Origin: Eulemur rufifrons
Lineage: Eukaryota; Chordata; Mammalia; Primates; Lemuridae
Direction of reading: 5' to 3'
Assembly (NCBI RefSeq): GCF_041146395.1
Contig: NC_090989.1
Span: forward strand, 125,487,501-125,551,500
Length of the DNA stretch: 64,000 nt
The notes beneath the pieces were generated by a model that searched no databases, was not told where the DNA came from, and saw only the letters and a list, made by a program, of their open reading frames with translations. Of the stretch, positions 12,552-27,871 are shown in pieces. Numbering within the stretch: position 1 is the first letter of the stretch; every line of letters begins with the position of its first letter. The translations under genes and the position numbers were made by a program.

Positions 12552-12782
12552 TGCATACATACCTATGATAAAGTTTAATTTATAAATTAGGCACAGTAAG
12601 AAATTAACAAGTAATAATAAAATAGAATAATTATAACAATATACTGTAATAAAAGTGATGTGAATATAGTCTCTCTCTCAAAATATCTTAATATTTTCAG
12701 GCCATGGTTGACCACAGGTAACTGAAATTGCAGAAAGCAAAACCTTGGATAAGGGGGAACTACCACACTGGCAGATGGGAAG

Positions 12783-12786
<4 letters not shown>

Positions 12787-12813
<27 letters not shown>

Positions 12814-13123
12814 ACAGAGTCTCATTCTGTTGCCCAGGCTAGAGTGCCATGGTGTCAGCCTAGCTCACAGCAATCTCAAACTCCTGGGCTCAAGCAATCC
12901 TTTTGCCTCAGCCTCCCAAATAGCTGGGACTACAGGCATGCGTCACCATGCCTGGCTAATTTTTTCTATATATTTTTAGTTGTCTGGCTAATTTCTTTCT
13001 ATTTTCAGTAGAGATGGGGTCTCCTCTTGCTGAGGCTGGTCTCGAGCTCCTGACCTCGAGCGATCCTCCTGCCTCAGCCTCCCAGAGTGCTAGGATTACA
13101 GGCGTGAGCCATTGCTCCCAGCC
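12787..13123 (-). mobile_element. Alu, strepsirrhine type, preceded by an A-run instead of its T-tail
   Basis: An antisense Alu (from GAGACAGAGTCTC to CAGCC) has the lemur linker and right arm. Where a poly-T would be expected, there are 22 A (12787-12808) followed by only TT. It lies inside the same L1 as the MER2 nest. Confidence 0.88.
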
Positions 13124-13126
13124 AGA

Positions 13127-13530
13127 CTTTCTTAAAATGTCAGTTTTTCCTCACTGAATCTATAGGTGAAACACAATTCCAATCAAAATCCCAGAGTGCT
13201 TTTTGTTATAAAAATAAACTGATTCAAAGTTTATATAGAAAGGCAAAGAAATTAGAAGAGTCAAAACAATTTTGAAAAAGAATAAAGTTGGAGGATTCAT
13301 GCTACTAGAAAGCTACAGTAGTGATTCTGAAGTAAGGACAGACATACAGATCCAACGGAATGAAACAGAAAGTCCAGAAACAGATCTACATATATTTGGT
13401 CAACTGACTTTTGACAAAGGTACAAAGGCAATTCAACAGAGAAAGAATAATCTTTCCAACAAATGGTCCTGGAACAAATGGATAATCCATTTGGAAAATG
13501 GGAGTAACAAAAATATTTGCTTATATAGTT
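13127..13530 (+). mobile_element. LINE-1 ORF2 fragment (right part of the split element)
   Basis: Continues the L1 interrupted at 11808. Recognisable phrases are AATTCCAATCAAAATCCCAG, 'gacatacagatccaacggaatgaa' and 'ggtcaactgacttttgacaa'. A 100-codon open frame at 13272-13574 is residual ORF2 C-terminal coding with decay. The right end is indistinct. Confidence 0.8.
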
Positions 13531-13814
13531 GTAAAATCTCTAGGTATAAACAAAATAATTTTGATTGGTTATAGTAAAGGGAACCAGATGACTTGGGGAT
13601 GATGTGGATAAAGGTAGAAGAGAATTTTTACTTTATAACTTTTTTATTCCTTTTAGATCATGAACCATAAGATTTCCTATTAAAATTAAATTTTAAAAGT
13701 TACACAGATGAATTAGATGCATACTAATGTACTTAGAACAAGGCTTGCTCAATAAATAGCTGAAATGTATAAAGACAGATTCATTTTACTCTGTCAGTCT
13801 ATTTTCCTCCAACA

Positions 13815-13922
13815 CAAAGGCTGCTGGACCAATTAAATTAAAAATTTCTAGGGGTGGAACCTGGGAATCCATAATTTTAAACAAATGATTCTAATTCAGA
13901 GCCAAGGTTTAGAATCACTGAT
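13815..13922 (-). mobile_element. MER5A-type hAT MITE fragment
   Basis: Phrases such as GGGGTGGAACCTGGGAATCC and GATTCTAATTCAGAG resemble MER5A, with the end TTTAGAATCACTGA. Diverged and incomplete; the strand is tentative. Confidence 0.4.
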
Positions 13923-15015
13923 AGGGCATGTGTAAAGTACTATGCTAGCCAAGCTGAGCTGACAAAATAAAAAAATCCCCTGCCCTCAAAGGCACAAAGC
14001 AAAAGATTAAGATACGGTGATTTGTACATGGAATATTAATTTGGCCACACAGAACTACACAGGAAATAATTTAAGACCAATCATCATTTTTGATAATCAT
14101 CAATGAAAACATTAGGTAAAAGATTGATGGAAACATGATGCATTGAATTGACAACATTTACACGGATCAGTATTATCATTAAGAATGGAACTTGTTATGT
14201 GCCCACCTGCTGTGGATCTATATATGTATGTGTTCATATTTACATATATGTATTTATTATATGCATATATTATCAATCTATAACACACGTGACATAGAAT
14301 AAAGTGATAGGTGGTTATACGTATGTTAATACCTGCTTTATTATACCGACATTCTTGCTTTTAAAAAACCCCGTTGAATCTAATCAAATCTCTAAAGCTA
14401 CCAATTTACAGAGAAAAATAGGGGAAGAGGAATATGTTAAATGATACCACAAAGATACAATCAGCCAAGCCAGAATGTCAGACATTCTACAGAACAAATG
14501 GCACAAGTACTTCAACAAATACATGGATTTTTAAAAAGGGAGGGGGAACCTGTTATAGAAAGACTTAATCACATGCAGTGTTCAAACTATTTAGATCTAT
14601 TCTAACAAACTAACCTTCAAAAGACATCTGACATAAAGAAAATGAAAATGAAATGAAAACTCAATTTGCTTTAAATACTCCAAAAACATTGGGGAATGAT
14701 AAAATGTTAATAATTGTTGAAGCTGGGTAATCAATTCATAGAGGTTTATTAAAGTCTTTTCTCTTTGAAAGTTTAAGAATTAAGTTATATTAAAAATTAA
14801 ATTCAATTTATAGTGATGTTTCACGAAGAGAAAGTAATGCAAATTTAGATCAACATCTCCCTATTATTCTATTCACAGGTAACACTATTTCAGAAAGAGT
14901 AGTCACAAAAGAAAGAAAGTTAAAGTGGTTAGAGGTCCAAACTCAGTCACTAAACTTTATAGCAACACATACAGCAGCCAATTTAAGGAATCTGGGAGAT
15001 CTGATAAATCCAAAT
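13923..15015. other. Intronic sequence, nothing recognised
   Basis: AT-rich. A short alternating purine-pyrimidine stretch (TATATGTATGTG, 14220-14270) is the only notable feature. Confidence 0.5.
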
Positions 15016-15238
15016 CAGGGTTCCTCAATGTTGGCACTTCCAACATTTTAGGACATACAATTCTTTGTTGTGGAGTCCAGTCCTATGTATTGGAGGATGT
15101 TTAGCAGCATCCCTGGCCTCTACCCACTAGATGCCAAATAGCATAACCTGTTCCCAAATTGTGATGAACTAGAAATGTCTCCACGTATTGCCAAATTGTC
15201 CCCTGGGGAGCAATACTGCCCCAGGTTGAGAAACACTG
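15016..15238 (+). mobile_element. MER20 hAT-Charlie element, near full-length
   Basis: Starts CAGGGTTCCTCAA and ends GGTTGAGAAACACTG, with the diagnostic core AGCAGCATCCCTGGCCTCTA and CCAAATTGTCCCCTGGGG. The 8-bp flanks ATCCAAAT/ATTTAAAT fit a decayed hAT target duplication. MER20 copies are known to have been co-opted as regulatory DNA in some mammals; nothing here shows activity. Confidence 0.88.
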
Positions 15239-15292
15239 ATTTAAATTAATGATTTCTTAGAATGGTGAGTTTACTACAAAAAGCAAAAGAAT

Positions 15293-15472
15293 GCTGGGTG
15301 CAGTGCGTTAAGCCAATAATCCCAGTGCTTTGGGAAGCCAAGGCATGAGGATTGCCTGAGGCCAGGAGTTTGAGGTTACAGTGAGCTATGCTTTCGCCAC
15401 CACACTCCAGCCTGACAAGAGACCTGTTTTAGAGATCCTGTCTCTAAAAAAATAATAATAAAAATAAAAAGC
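15293..15472 (+). mobile_element. Alu with internal deletion, old
   Basis: An Alu left-arm start (GCTGGGTGCAGTGCGTTAAGCC...GGCCAGGAGTTTGAGG) passes straight to the right-arm end (TTACAGTGAGCTATG...CCACACTCCAGCCTG) and then an A-rich tail. It is about 160 bp of body, so much of the left arm end, linker and right arm start is missing. Confidence 0.8.
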
Positions 15473-15733
15473 TAAAGGAACCTAGTGGTTATGGTCCTCA
15501 GAATCTGGTAAAAACAACTTGAATAAAGCAGCATTAGACTAGATAGTAACAGACAGATATTTTCTCCATCTTAACACCAATACTTAAATATATGAACAAA
15601 GATTTACCTTTAAAAAATGTAAATATGCACATTTCCTTATTTTTAAACACAATATTTAAAAAAATAGCTTTTAAGATGATTCAAGATAATGAACATTATA
15701 TCCATTTATATTCTGCTCATTCAAAAAAGTGGG

Positions 15734-18599
<2,866 letters not shown>

Positions 18600-18600
<1 letters not shown>

Positions 18601-19490
18601 TACTAAGAAAGCCTAGGCCTAGAACGGGACACAACGAAAATATTTATAAATAATGAAACACATTATATAATCATAGAGAAGGGCATCTAACTCACTCCAG
18701 TAGAGTGGACTGAGTGTGTCTGTGTGCATGTGCATGTACACATGCATGTTATCAGTTACCACTTCTGCCAGAATGACTTAATAGTCTTAAACAACAAGGA
18801 CTGGCTAAACTCATTGGTAAAAAGACATTGTTAATAAAGAGGGCAGGATGCAGCACAATGGAAAGTGACACACTACTGGAGGAAATATAAACTAATATAG
18901 CCTATGTGGAAGGCAATTGGCAATCACCAGCAAAATTATCCCACTGAAAAAGCTCTCCAAGATATATCAATGGGGGGCAGGAGGAGTATACAATAATCAA
19001 ATAAGCCAGCTTGTGTGTTAAAAGGATGGGGGGGAAATAAGAATAGATTTGCATATGCTTGGCTTGTCTATTATAAAATATGTATCACCAATACCCGCTT
19101 CTATAGGCTCTGTATCACAGGGTAGAAACCTCAAGCTACATTTCCCAGAATCTCTTTTTCATGACTGATTCAAGGATAGTGTCTGCCACTGAGGGACACT
19201 CATGCAAGATTAAATGAAGAGAAGGAGAAGCTATTGTTGCCTGATGGCAAGTGTGAGTAAATGCACAAATAGGCAATAGGTATGAGGTTTGAAGTGGCTG
19301 TTGCATTAGAATCATCTGGCTTTTCCAGACTCAATACTGTACAATGTCAAGTTTCCAAATTAAATCCATAATCTCAATGGAATACCAGTTAAGCTCAACA
19401 GCTTTCATGGCCTTTTGAAATTAAAAAAAAAAAAAATGATATAGACAATCAAAGGACCAACTTTGGGGGAAAAAAGTTGAGCTTGGCATC
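18600..19490. other. Intronic sequence with faint L1 traces
   Basis: 18790-18960 has weak L1 3'-like phrases; an alternating GTGCATGTACACATGCATG stretch lies near 18727-18750. No gene signal. Confidence 0.4.
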
Positions 19491-20825
19491 ACATACAAAA
19501 ATAAAATTGTAGATCACTGAAAAAACTAAGTGGAAAAAGAAATTTCAAATCTTTAGAAGAAATAGATTTTTAGGACCTTAATGAGTTTCTTATACAAGAA
19601 AGGAAAAAAAAAAAAACCCACAAAATATTGACAAGTATGATTACAATTTAAAAGTTCTGGATGAGAAATCCCTAACAAAGTGAAAAGACTAACCACATAT
19701 TGAGAAGTATAACAAAACCAAAAGAAGATTCATAGCCTATATACAGGTAGATACAGATATATATTTATCACTGCAATGTAAGGAAAAAATGGGCAAGTCA
19801 CACACAAAAAAACAACCAATTGGTCAAAAATATATGGAAATATAATCTCACTAGAAATCTGAGAAATGCAAATTAAAATACCATTCATTCACATAAGTTT
19901 GCAAAAATTAAAATCAAACTAAAACAAATTATCAGCAAGTTTGAGAGTAAAGAGAAACTCTTATACAACTGCTGGGGCAATATTATCAGTAAAACCACTT
20001 TGAAGAAAATAAATTACATAGTAAAGATGAACATGTCCATATCCTATGCCAGCTACTCTACTTCCACATATCAGTATCAGAGAAACTGTACATAAGATAT
20101 ACACTGTACCAGAATTTCTATAACTGCAGCATGTTGAAGAAATAAACTGGTTTACCTGTATGAGATATATAGCAATTATACCAAATGTATCAACATAAAT
20201 ATTAAAGGCAGTGTTAGCCTAGGTAGGAGGATCGTCTGAGGCTGGGAGATGGAGACCAGCCTGAGCAATATAGTGAGACCCCCATCATCTCTACAAAAAA
20301 TAAGAAAAAATGGCTGGGTGTTGTGGCACATCTCTGTAGTCCCAGCTACTTAAGAGGCTGAGGCAAGAGGATTGCTTGAGCCCCGAAGTTTGAGGTTGAC
20401 AGTGAGCTATGATGACACCACTGCATTCTAGCCTGAACAAGAGACCTTGTTGCAAAAAAAAAAAAAAAAAAGGAATTTAAAAGCAATGTTATAAAAGATA
20501 AAGTCTATCATTTAAAATTTTAGAAAACTTTAAAAATGACAGTACATATTGTTTATGATGCTGTTTATGGATATGTAAATATAGTATAATGAAAAAATCT
20601 GAATGATATAAGCCAACTTTCAAGATGATTACCTAGAGAAAGATGGGGGTAGAGCTCTAGCTATATATGTAAATATTTTATTCTTTACAAGACACAAAGC
20701 AAATATGGCAAAATATTGGCATCTGTTTATTCTGGGTGATAGACACTTAGGTTTCTAATTAATTATATTTTATTTTATCCTGTGTCTGAACATTTCAATT
20801 TAATTAAAAACATATTTTTCAAAAA
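19490..20825 (+). mobile_element. Ancient LINE-1 3' region (L1ME-like)
   Basis: A diverged 3'UTR-like sequence with phrases such as TTCTGGGTGATAGACACTTAG and an ending 'tttcaatttaattaaaaacat' followed by an A-rich end. An old Alu (20213-20471) lies inside it. No coding frame. The left limit is uncertain. Confidence 0.5.
20213..20471 (+). mobile_element. Alu, old, 5'-truncated
   Basis: Begins within the left arm (GTTAGCCTAGGTAGGAGGAT), then linker, the right arm GGCTGGGTGTTGTGGCACAT and an A-tail. No lemur-specific linker; heavily substituted. Confidence 0.88.
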
Positions 20826-20960
20826 GGATCATTCTAACTGGCTTGAGCGTCAAAGATGAACTGAAATGGGGGCAAGACTAGAGAAGGGTAGACAGGTCAG
20901 AGAACGCTGCATTAATCTAAGTAAGAAATGACAGTAGCATGAACTAAAACCATGAAAATG
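20826..20960 (+). repeat. Old dispersed repeat, unnamed family (copy 3)
   Basis: 'aggatcattctaactggctt ... gctgcattaatctaagtaag' corresponds to the middle of the family at 4536-4760. Confidence 0.4.
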
Positions 20961-21063
20961 GGAAGGAGAAAGATCAAATTATATACATACATATGAATTA
21001 GGACTAGAGAATTCTTCATGTAGTTATGCAAAAATGGTATGCCTGTGGGTCATCTTCCTATGT

Positions 21064-21457
21064 TACACATTTCTCAAAGGAAGGCATTCAAATGGCCAGA
21101 AGGTATATGGGGGAAAAAAATGCTCAAAATCCCTCATCAGCAGGGAAACAAATTAAAATCACAAGACATCACACCTGTTAGAACGGCCATATTATCAAAA
21201 AGATGAAAGATTAAGTGTTGGCCAGTATGTGGAATTGGTGGGAATGTAAATTAGTACAGCCATTATGGAAAACATTATGGAGGTTCCTCAAAAAATTAAA
21301 AATAAAATTGTCATGATTCAGCAATACCACTGTGAAGTATGTATTCAAAAGAAATGAAATCAGTATGTCAAAGAGGTATCTGTACTCCTATGTTCATTGC
21401 AGCATTATTCACAATATGAATCAACCTAAGTGTCCATCAACAGATGAAGAAAATGTG

Positions 21458-21495
<38 letters not shown>

Positions 21496-21832
21496 GCGCG
21501 CACGCACACAGTGGAATACAATTCAGCCTTAAAGAAGGAAATTCTGTCATTTGTGATAACGTGGATGAACCTGGAGAACACAACATCAAATGAAATAAGC
21601 CAAGCACAGAAAGACAAATATCTCATGATCTCACTTATTTGTGGAATCTAAAAAAGCTGAACTTGCAGAAGCAGAGAATAGAATGGTGGTTACTAGGGGC
21701 TGAGAAGAGTGGGCAAAGAGGATTGGGGAGATACTGGTCAAAGAATACAAAATTTCAATCACGAGGAATAAGTTCAAGAGCTCTACAGTTCATCATAGCG
21801 ACTATAATTAAGTAAAAAAAAAAAAAAAAAAA
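21064..21832 (+). mobile_element. LINE-1 3' end with A-tail
   Basis: End of ORF2 and the 3'UTR: 'ggaggttcctcaaaaaatta', 'gcagcattattcacaat', 'tggaatacaattcagcct', then a 19-base A-tail (21814-21832). A CA microsatellite has expanded at 21469-21510 inside it. 5'-truncated. Confidence 0.88.
21464..21511 (+). repeat. (CA)n microsatellite with CG interruptions
   Basis: About 20 CA units, ending in a CGCGCGCACGCACACA stretch, inside an L1 3' end. Confidence 0.95.
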
Positions 21833-21887
21833 TTCCCCATGCCAGCTCGATTTTGGGGTTTTCTCAAAAAATTCAAGTTCAATTACA

Positions 21888-22488
21888 TCATTTTCTATAG
21901 TTAGTGAAATTAGGTTGCCTTTCTATAAAATTAATAAAACTCAAAGCCTGAGGAACCCCTATCCAGAAATTCTGCAGTACTATTATTAAATCTGATTCAT
22001 AGCATTATCATGTGTGTATTATTATACTAACACAAAGGACCAAAGGCATGTCCTTGTCAGCCTACACCAAAATTGTCGTTTCCACTATTTGTGTTATCAC
22101 ATTAAAGCTGTCAGCTTATAAACAAAGTCTAAAATTCATCATCTCTAGTCATCACCTGAAAACAATTCTACAGACATTATAGCAGCTCATTTTCTATAGT
22201 TAGTGAAATTAGGTTGCCTTTCTATAAAATTAATAAAACTCAAAGCCTGAGGAACCCCTATCCAGAAATTCTGCAGTACTATTATTAAATCTGATTCATA
22301 GCATTATCATGTGTGTATTATTATACTAACACAAAGGACCAAAGGCATGTCCTTGTCAGCCTACACCAAAATTGTCGTTTCCACTATTTGTGTTATCACA
22401 TTAAAGCTGTCAGCTTATAAACAAAGTCTAAAATTCATCATCTCTAGTCATCACCTGAAAACAATTCTACAGACATTATAGCAGCTCA
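21888..22488. repeat. Perfect 299-bp tandem duplication (two copies)
   Basis: Copy 1 is 21888-22186 and copy 2 is 22187-22485. I compared them by reading and found no difference. The trinucleotide TCA occurs at the start, at the junction and after the second copy (22486-22488), so the junction has 3-bp microhomology. The unit lies shortly after the A-tail of an L1 3' end and matches no repeat I recognise. Identity implies a very recent duplication or an assembly artefact. Confidence 0.95.
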
Positions 22489-23614
22489 AACTTGGGTCTC
22501 AATAGTCATGAACATTAGACCCCAAACGGAATTACAGGTAAAAAGAACATTACAAATTCCAAAAAGACATGTACAATACCCATTAAACAACAATGTCTTG
22601 ATACATGTAATTTGAATCTGAGAGTATCCTATCATTAAAAAGAATACTTCAAACTATTCCATCTTATATACATGTGCACGCACATATATTCACAAACATT
22701 CACGAGAATGTACAGAGACAGATGACAACCCAAACAGACCCAGCCTTGATTAAGGAGAGAATGTGGGCCAAGAGGTCTACCGAATCATTACCTTACTTCC
22801 CATCACAAAGCAAAGACCCTAGGATGCTGAGAAACACCATACAAAACTTACTGCTCTCAGACAATTTCCAAAAATATGCTAAGTCCCTGCAGCCATTTTT
22901 ATGTATAGTTTTGTTTTTTTAAATACTGAGGCACTGCAACTTTCAGAAATGAACACTTGTTTGCTTATCAGAGTAAACTGCTTAAGAGAGACTTTACTCA
23001 AGAAAGGAAGAAAGGTAGAAGGAAAGAAGAAAAGGGAAAAGGAAGGGAGGAAGGAAAGGGAAAGGGAAGGAAAGGAAAGAAAAATATACTCACTTTACCC
23101 TCTGCTCTACTTGTGCTTATACGGAACTGCTTTTCAGTCTGTAATGCCAAGGTAATGCCCTTGAGAAACTGAACACATCTTTTTATTACATTTGGGAGAA
23201 GGAAAAATGGTTTGTTTCTGTTAACTCTGAGGTAGAAAAAAAGTTTTCTACAGTCTTGGGAATCATTCATTTTTAGAGGCAAAGATGTCGGTATTATATA
23301 ACTTGGGCTGCTTGGCTGACCCAGGATTCACTGTTCAGTGGCGTGATAGACATTCTTTCTGGGCATTGGTACTGCTGAGTACAGTTCAATCAGTTATTAA
23401 TATTGACATATCATCATTTTTATTGGGTTTTTTTAGTCCTTTATAGAATTATTTTTCTTGTTTTGTTCCTGCTTCTAACCTTTGCTCTGCCTTTGTCTTT
23501 TATTAAAGTCAGATACAACTAACTCTATTGTTTCTTACATACAAAAACTATACAGGTAATCACACTCTTTAGTAGTTACATGAAATGGTCACATTTTTTA
23601 GTTATAGCAGATCC
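22489..23614. other. Intronic sequence without recognised gene
   Basis: Contains the purine tract at 22996-23085. Overlapping open frames here (82-94 codons) arise from that tract or lack any recognisable motif. Confidence 0.5.
22996..23085 (+). repeat. Purine-only GAAAG/GGAAA tract
   Basis: About 80 bases that are almost wholly A and G (irregular GGAAA, GAAAG units). Polypurine runs of this length can form triplex DNA. The open frames here with many K/E/R (or F/P on the other strand) are artefacts of it. Confidence 0.9.
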
Positions 23615-23745
23615 AGAATTAGTCCTGTGACTTTGGTAAAGTGACTCAATCTCTCTGAGGGTGAATCTGCTTAAGTGTAATAAGAATAAAGCCACTTACC
23701 TCAAATTCATATAAAGCACTTAGTATGCTTTAAGTACTTAACAAA
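23615..23745 (+). mobile_element. MIR SINE fragment
   Basis: 'tgactttggtaaagtgactcaa', CTCTCTGAGGGTGAATCTGC, 'ccacttacctcaaattcatataaag' follow MIR order on the plus strand. Confidence 0.7.
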
Positions 23746-25699
23746 CACAAATCCTTCCCCATCTTTCACAGTAGATGCTGTGTCTTTAGTCTTTAAGGAC
23801 CAATACAGAAGAGTAAAACTCACCAAGTTAAAAAAAATCTTTCTAAATCACACAAAGGTAGCCTTGGGAAGTAGCTAAGAAGCTGGGGATAAAGAGGTAT
23901 ATGGAGAATAAGCCCGGGCTCCAAACATCACTCAACCAGAACAGTTATGCTTTGTCATAAGACGTTGGTATACCTCAAGACTGTATTTGATAAAATGGAT
24001 CCGACAGTTTTTAAAAAATGAAGTCTGAAAAGTTGCCATTATTGACAATCTCACCAATATAAACACATACATACAAAAACTGCATCTTCAAGAACCACTG
24101 AGGTTCTTCCTTAATGGTTCATTTCTTCCCTGTCAGAGGGTCTGCCCAGCACATAACGCACATCTCGTCTGTCAAAAGTGACCAATACTATTCAAGACCT
24201 GATCCTTTTGCTTCTGCAAAAGTGGAATTTTTTGAAAGCTACTGGGGCTGTCTCATAAACGAGAAGGGTGGAACGACTAAACCATGGCAAGAGAAGGGAT
24301 GAAGCTGAGCATCACAACAATTAGAACCAGGAACTCAAACAGCCAGGACATTCACTTGTCAGACAGCATCATTCTCTCTCAATGCAAGACCAGCTTTCCC
24401 TCAGAATGGCAAACATGACCATGGATAACTCTCATGTGCTATACCTTTCCACACCTACCACCAGAGAGAGATGATTCTCTTCTCCAGTTTCAGTTAAAAA
24501 CTTACAGGGAATTCTAACTGGCCTGGCCTATATGAAGGGAGATAGGGGAATGACCAAGTAATGGAAGAATTTGAGAGGTCCCATTAGAACTAAATGGGAA
24601 GGGATAGAGGGATGAAGACATAGAATCCTAAATGAAGGAAGGTGTACTTGTCCCATAAGACACAAAAACATAGTAGGCAGGCAAAACAATATGACTATTA
24701 CTATAGTGGGACAGTAGAAAAAGCAACTTTTGGAATCCAAGGGATCTTGATTAAAATCCTTACTTGATCAGTTAACCAGCAGTAAATCTTGGGCAAGTCA
24801 TAATCTCTAAATTACTTTTTTCATCTACTAATGAGACTAATATAAGATTTAGAAAAAAAATTTCATAAAATTCCTACCATAGTTCCAGTATATAATAGGC
24901 ATAAAGGTAGAAATGTTTTTTAAATCACCAAAATTCACTCAATCTTTTTCCCCCCTACCAGGTAAAGTTAGAAATAATTTTATTTAAATGTTTTCGCATT
25001 CACGGTATTAAATGCTTATGAAAGTTTCTGGCACACAACAAGCATTCTTCTGTTATTCAGAATCATTAAATTTCAGTTGAATCAATCTGATGTTTGATTA
25101 TCTCCAGTACAGAAGTACTCTATGCCACCTCTATACTAGAATAAGTTCTTCCATACAGTGAATTGAAATCACTTCCTGTAGGTTTCATCCATTAGTTCCT
25201 AGTTTGACATATTATAAAAGTCCATTCCTGCATCATGATAGACCTCAAAATATTTAAGGCAGCCATGATTTTCCCCCCTCCGGCTAACTTTTTCAAATGT
25301 ACATTCCTAATTGCCTTAATCATTCCATATAACATGATTTCAAACTGATCTTCCCTCTGAATATTAACCTGTAACCAGAAGTAAGTGTAATAATTCAGGT
25401 GTGGAATAATCAAAACAGAAGCATCCTTGTCATTTCCCTTGTACTAACCACTACAATTCTTTTTGTTACATGCTGTTAAGCCAGCAAGATGTGCCCCTCC
25501 TTCCACCAAGAAAGATGGGGAAGGATTTATGTTTATTAAGTACATAAAGCATGCTACTGGAATTAGTTTTTGGATGGATGGACAGGGTCTTACATTTTTC
25601 CATATTCAATTTCCCTTTGTCAGATTCAGCTGGCCATATAAGCCTATCAAAATCGATCCTCTTAGTTTCTTAATCTGTCATCCAAAGTATTCACTATCT
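23746..25699. other. Intronic sequence with a MIR, no recognised gene
   Basis: Apart from the MIR at 24712-24905, nothing is recognised. Frames at 24114-24302, 24528-24740, 25192-25413 and 25463-25702 are unsupported. Confidence 0.5.
24712..24905 (+). mobile_element. MIR SINE
   Basis: 'ttggaatccaagggatcttg...aatcttgggcaagtcataatctctaaa...' matches MIR on the plus strand through the region of 'catagttccagtatataataggca'. Confidence 0.65.
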
Positions 25700-26100
25700 T
25701 AGGTAGTCAATAATGCTATTCACCAATATTTTTGGGTCTCTTCCTTCCAAGCATATGGTAAAATCATACTTCCCTACCCATCCAACACCCAAGCTGAGTG
25801 TGTCCATGTGACTTGCTTTGATCAGTTAAACATGAATTGATGTGATGGGACAGAAGTTTTTGAGGGTTGATATGCAATTCATCAGGTTCCCTTTCTCCTG
25901 CCACAAATACAGGCAATGTTCCAGAAGGTAAAAATCTCTAGTCTGGGTTCCTGTGTGAGGACAACACTGAGCAGAGCATCATACTGACCTAAGAATGAAC
26001 ATGCAGTATGAATGACAAATAAACCACTTTTGTTTTTAACCAACTGAGATTTGAGAGTTATTTACTATAGTAAAATCTAGCTCCTCCTGGCTAATATACT
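25700..26100 (+). mobile_element. MLT1-type MaLR solitary LTR
   Basis: 'gtgacttgctttgatcagtt', 'aataaaccacttttgttttta', ACCAACTGAGATTTGAGAG and the end 'ctcctggctaatata' match MLT1 LTR order in plus orientation. No internal sequence. Edges approximate. Confidence 0.7.
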
Positions 26101-26659
26101 CCTCCTCCTCTCATATCTGTGCCATCTGCAAATTTAATGAATATGTCTTAAATCTCATGTAATCCACTGAAGATAGCAAGTTCCATCCACAAAAATAAAA
26201 GTTAGGCTGTTTTGGTTGGTATTCAGGCTAGTTTTTAATTATTAGTGCTTTACCTCTCCAGGAAACACCCTTTAAATAATTTATTCTAGGATCTCACCTG
26301 AGAGCCACATCAAGCTTTATAATCTACTTTCTTCCTTTTCTGAAAAATGGAGTAACTCTTCCCTGTCTCTAGTCTTCAGGCACATCTCTCCTTAACTCCA
26401 CAAGGCCTACCTAAAAACACAAGTTATTTAGAAATTTCATTTTCAAGTTCTTACAACCCTAGGATATAATTCATTCAAATAAGAAACAAGTAGTTGTTAT
26501 CTTTAAGCACCCCTCTGTATTTCATTTCCTTCTCATCATTCTGCTCTAACCCAAAGGCCGACTATGAACATGGCCAGCTAGAGAAATCCCTTCCTTCAGA
26601 AATAATATGCATGTAATGTTCAGTGGGCTATTCTCACTGTCCTCTGCTATTTATTCACT

Positions 26660-26775
26660 GCTAACAATCTATTCGAAAAACATTTACCAAATACTATATA
26701 TGAGGCAATTGCTTGGTCTGGGACATGATCTCTACCCTCAAGGAACAGTTAAAAATATCAAGTGAACACTACAGA
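26660..26775 (+). mobile_element. L2-like ancient LINE fragment
   Basis: 'aaaaacatttaccaaatacta ... gggacatgatctctaccctc' is a third copy of that pattern. Confidence 0.4.
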
Positions 26776-26837
26776 GGTAGGTAAGAGCCCCACAACGCAA
26801 GAGGTCTTGAATGCCCTACTTAAGTAGCATAACAGAA

Positions 26838-26995
26838 TGCCTAAGAACATAAACTTTGAAATCAGTCCTGGGGTTAGCTCCTGGTCTCATTTTCCTTATC
26901 TGTAAAACTGGCATTAAAAAAATAACAAAGGATTGTTTGAAAAATTAAATCAGACAACACAAGTAATAGACTTAGCTTTATCTAATGCTACTGTT
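26838..26995 (+). mobile_element. MIR SINE
   Basis: 'actttgaaatcagtcctggg' and TTTCCTTATCTGTAAAACTGG follow MIR order. Confidence 0.65.
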
Positions 26996-27049
26996 ATCCT
27001 GAAGGTAATGGTTAATAATTGAGAATTTTAAACACGAGTATGACCAATC

Positions 27050-27385
27050 AAATTTGTATTTTAAAAATATTATACTTTGGATCCAGTAACAAGATAGATC
27101 AAAGGGTGAGCCTAAAGTCTGGAATACCAGTTAAAAGGCTGTTGCAGTAACCAATGGTTCAGATAGGCAGAAAAGATGAGAAAAAGGGAAGGACTTCTAA
27201 CATGGTAAGACAGAATCAACAGAACTTGGTGACAAACTGAACTCGGGAGAATAAGGGAAAGATAAGAGTTAAGAATGACTCCTAGATTTACAATTCATGA
27301 AACTGAGCAGATGACAGGACCATTCACCAAGATGGGAAACACGGAGGACAATGCAATTTTCAGGAAGGAGCAGAAATTCAAGTTG
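27050..27385 (+). repeat. Old dispersed repeat, unnamed family (copy 2)
   Basis: 'aaaaggctgttgcagtaacc', 'gagttaagaatgactcctag' and 'caccaagatgggaaacac' fit the same family as 4536-4760. The antisense open frame here (71 codons) is not supported as a gene. Confidence 0.45.
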
Positions 27386-27871
27386 GGACATGTCAAGTTT
27401 GAAGACTATATGAAACATACAGTAAGAGAGGTCTAGAAACCAGAGGGACATCCAGGATCTTAGTTTGAGAGTCAAAATACACAAAGATTTGAAGCCATTA
27501 TTTATATAATCACTGAAAATATAAAAATAAAATGCAGAGTAAAATGAGAAGGACTGAAATTAGAAAACAAACACAAACAAAATTCTCAGGTAAGATCTAC
27601 ATGAAGGTTTCTGAACGGCAGATCCTCTGAATACATAAATGGATCATATTATACAAAAGATAATACTTAGTTTCCCACCTTCCAAGTACAATACAAAAAT
27701 GCAAGCTTCTTAAATCTTTCTGAGTAGTCTAAATTTTTTTTTACCTTGATAATCTCAAGCAGGTGCCCAACATACGAAGAAACTAAAATCTGTAAACACA
27801 TACTCAACATGATTCACGTATCAATAAAATAAGACAATAAAATTAAGACAAATCCCCCAAAAAGGTTTAGT

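Noticed and set aside
22901..23282. Overlapping frames rich in K/E/R or F/P
   Set aside because: They are translations of a purine-only low-complexity tract.
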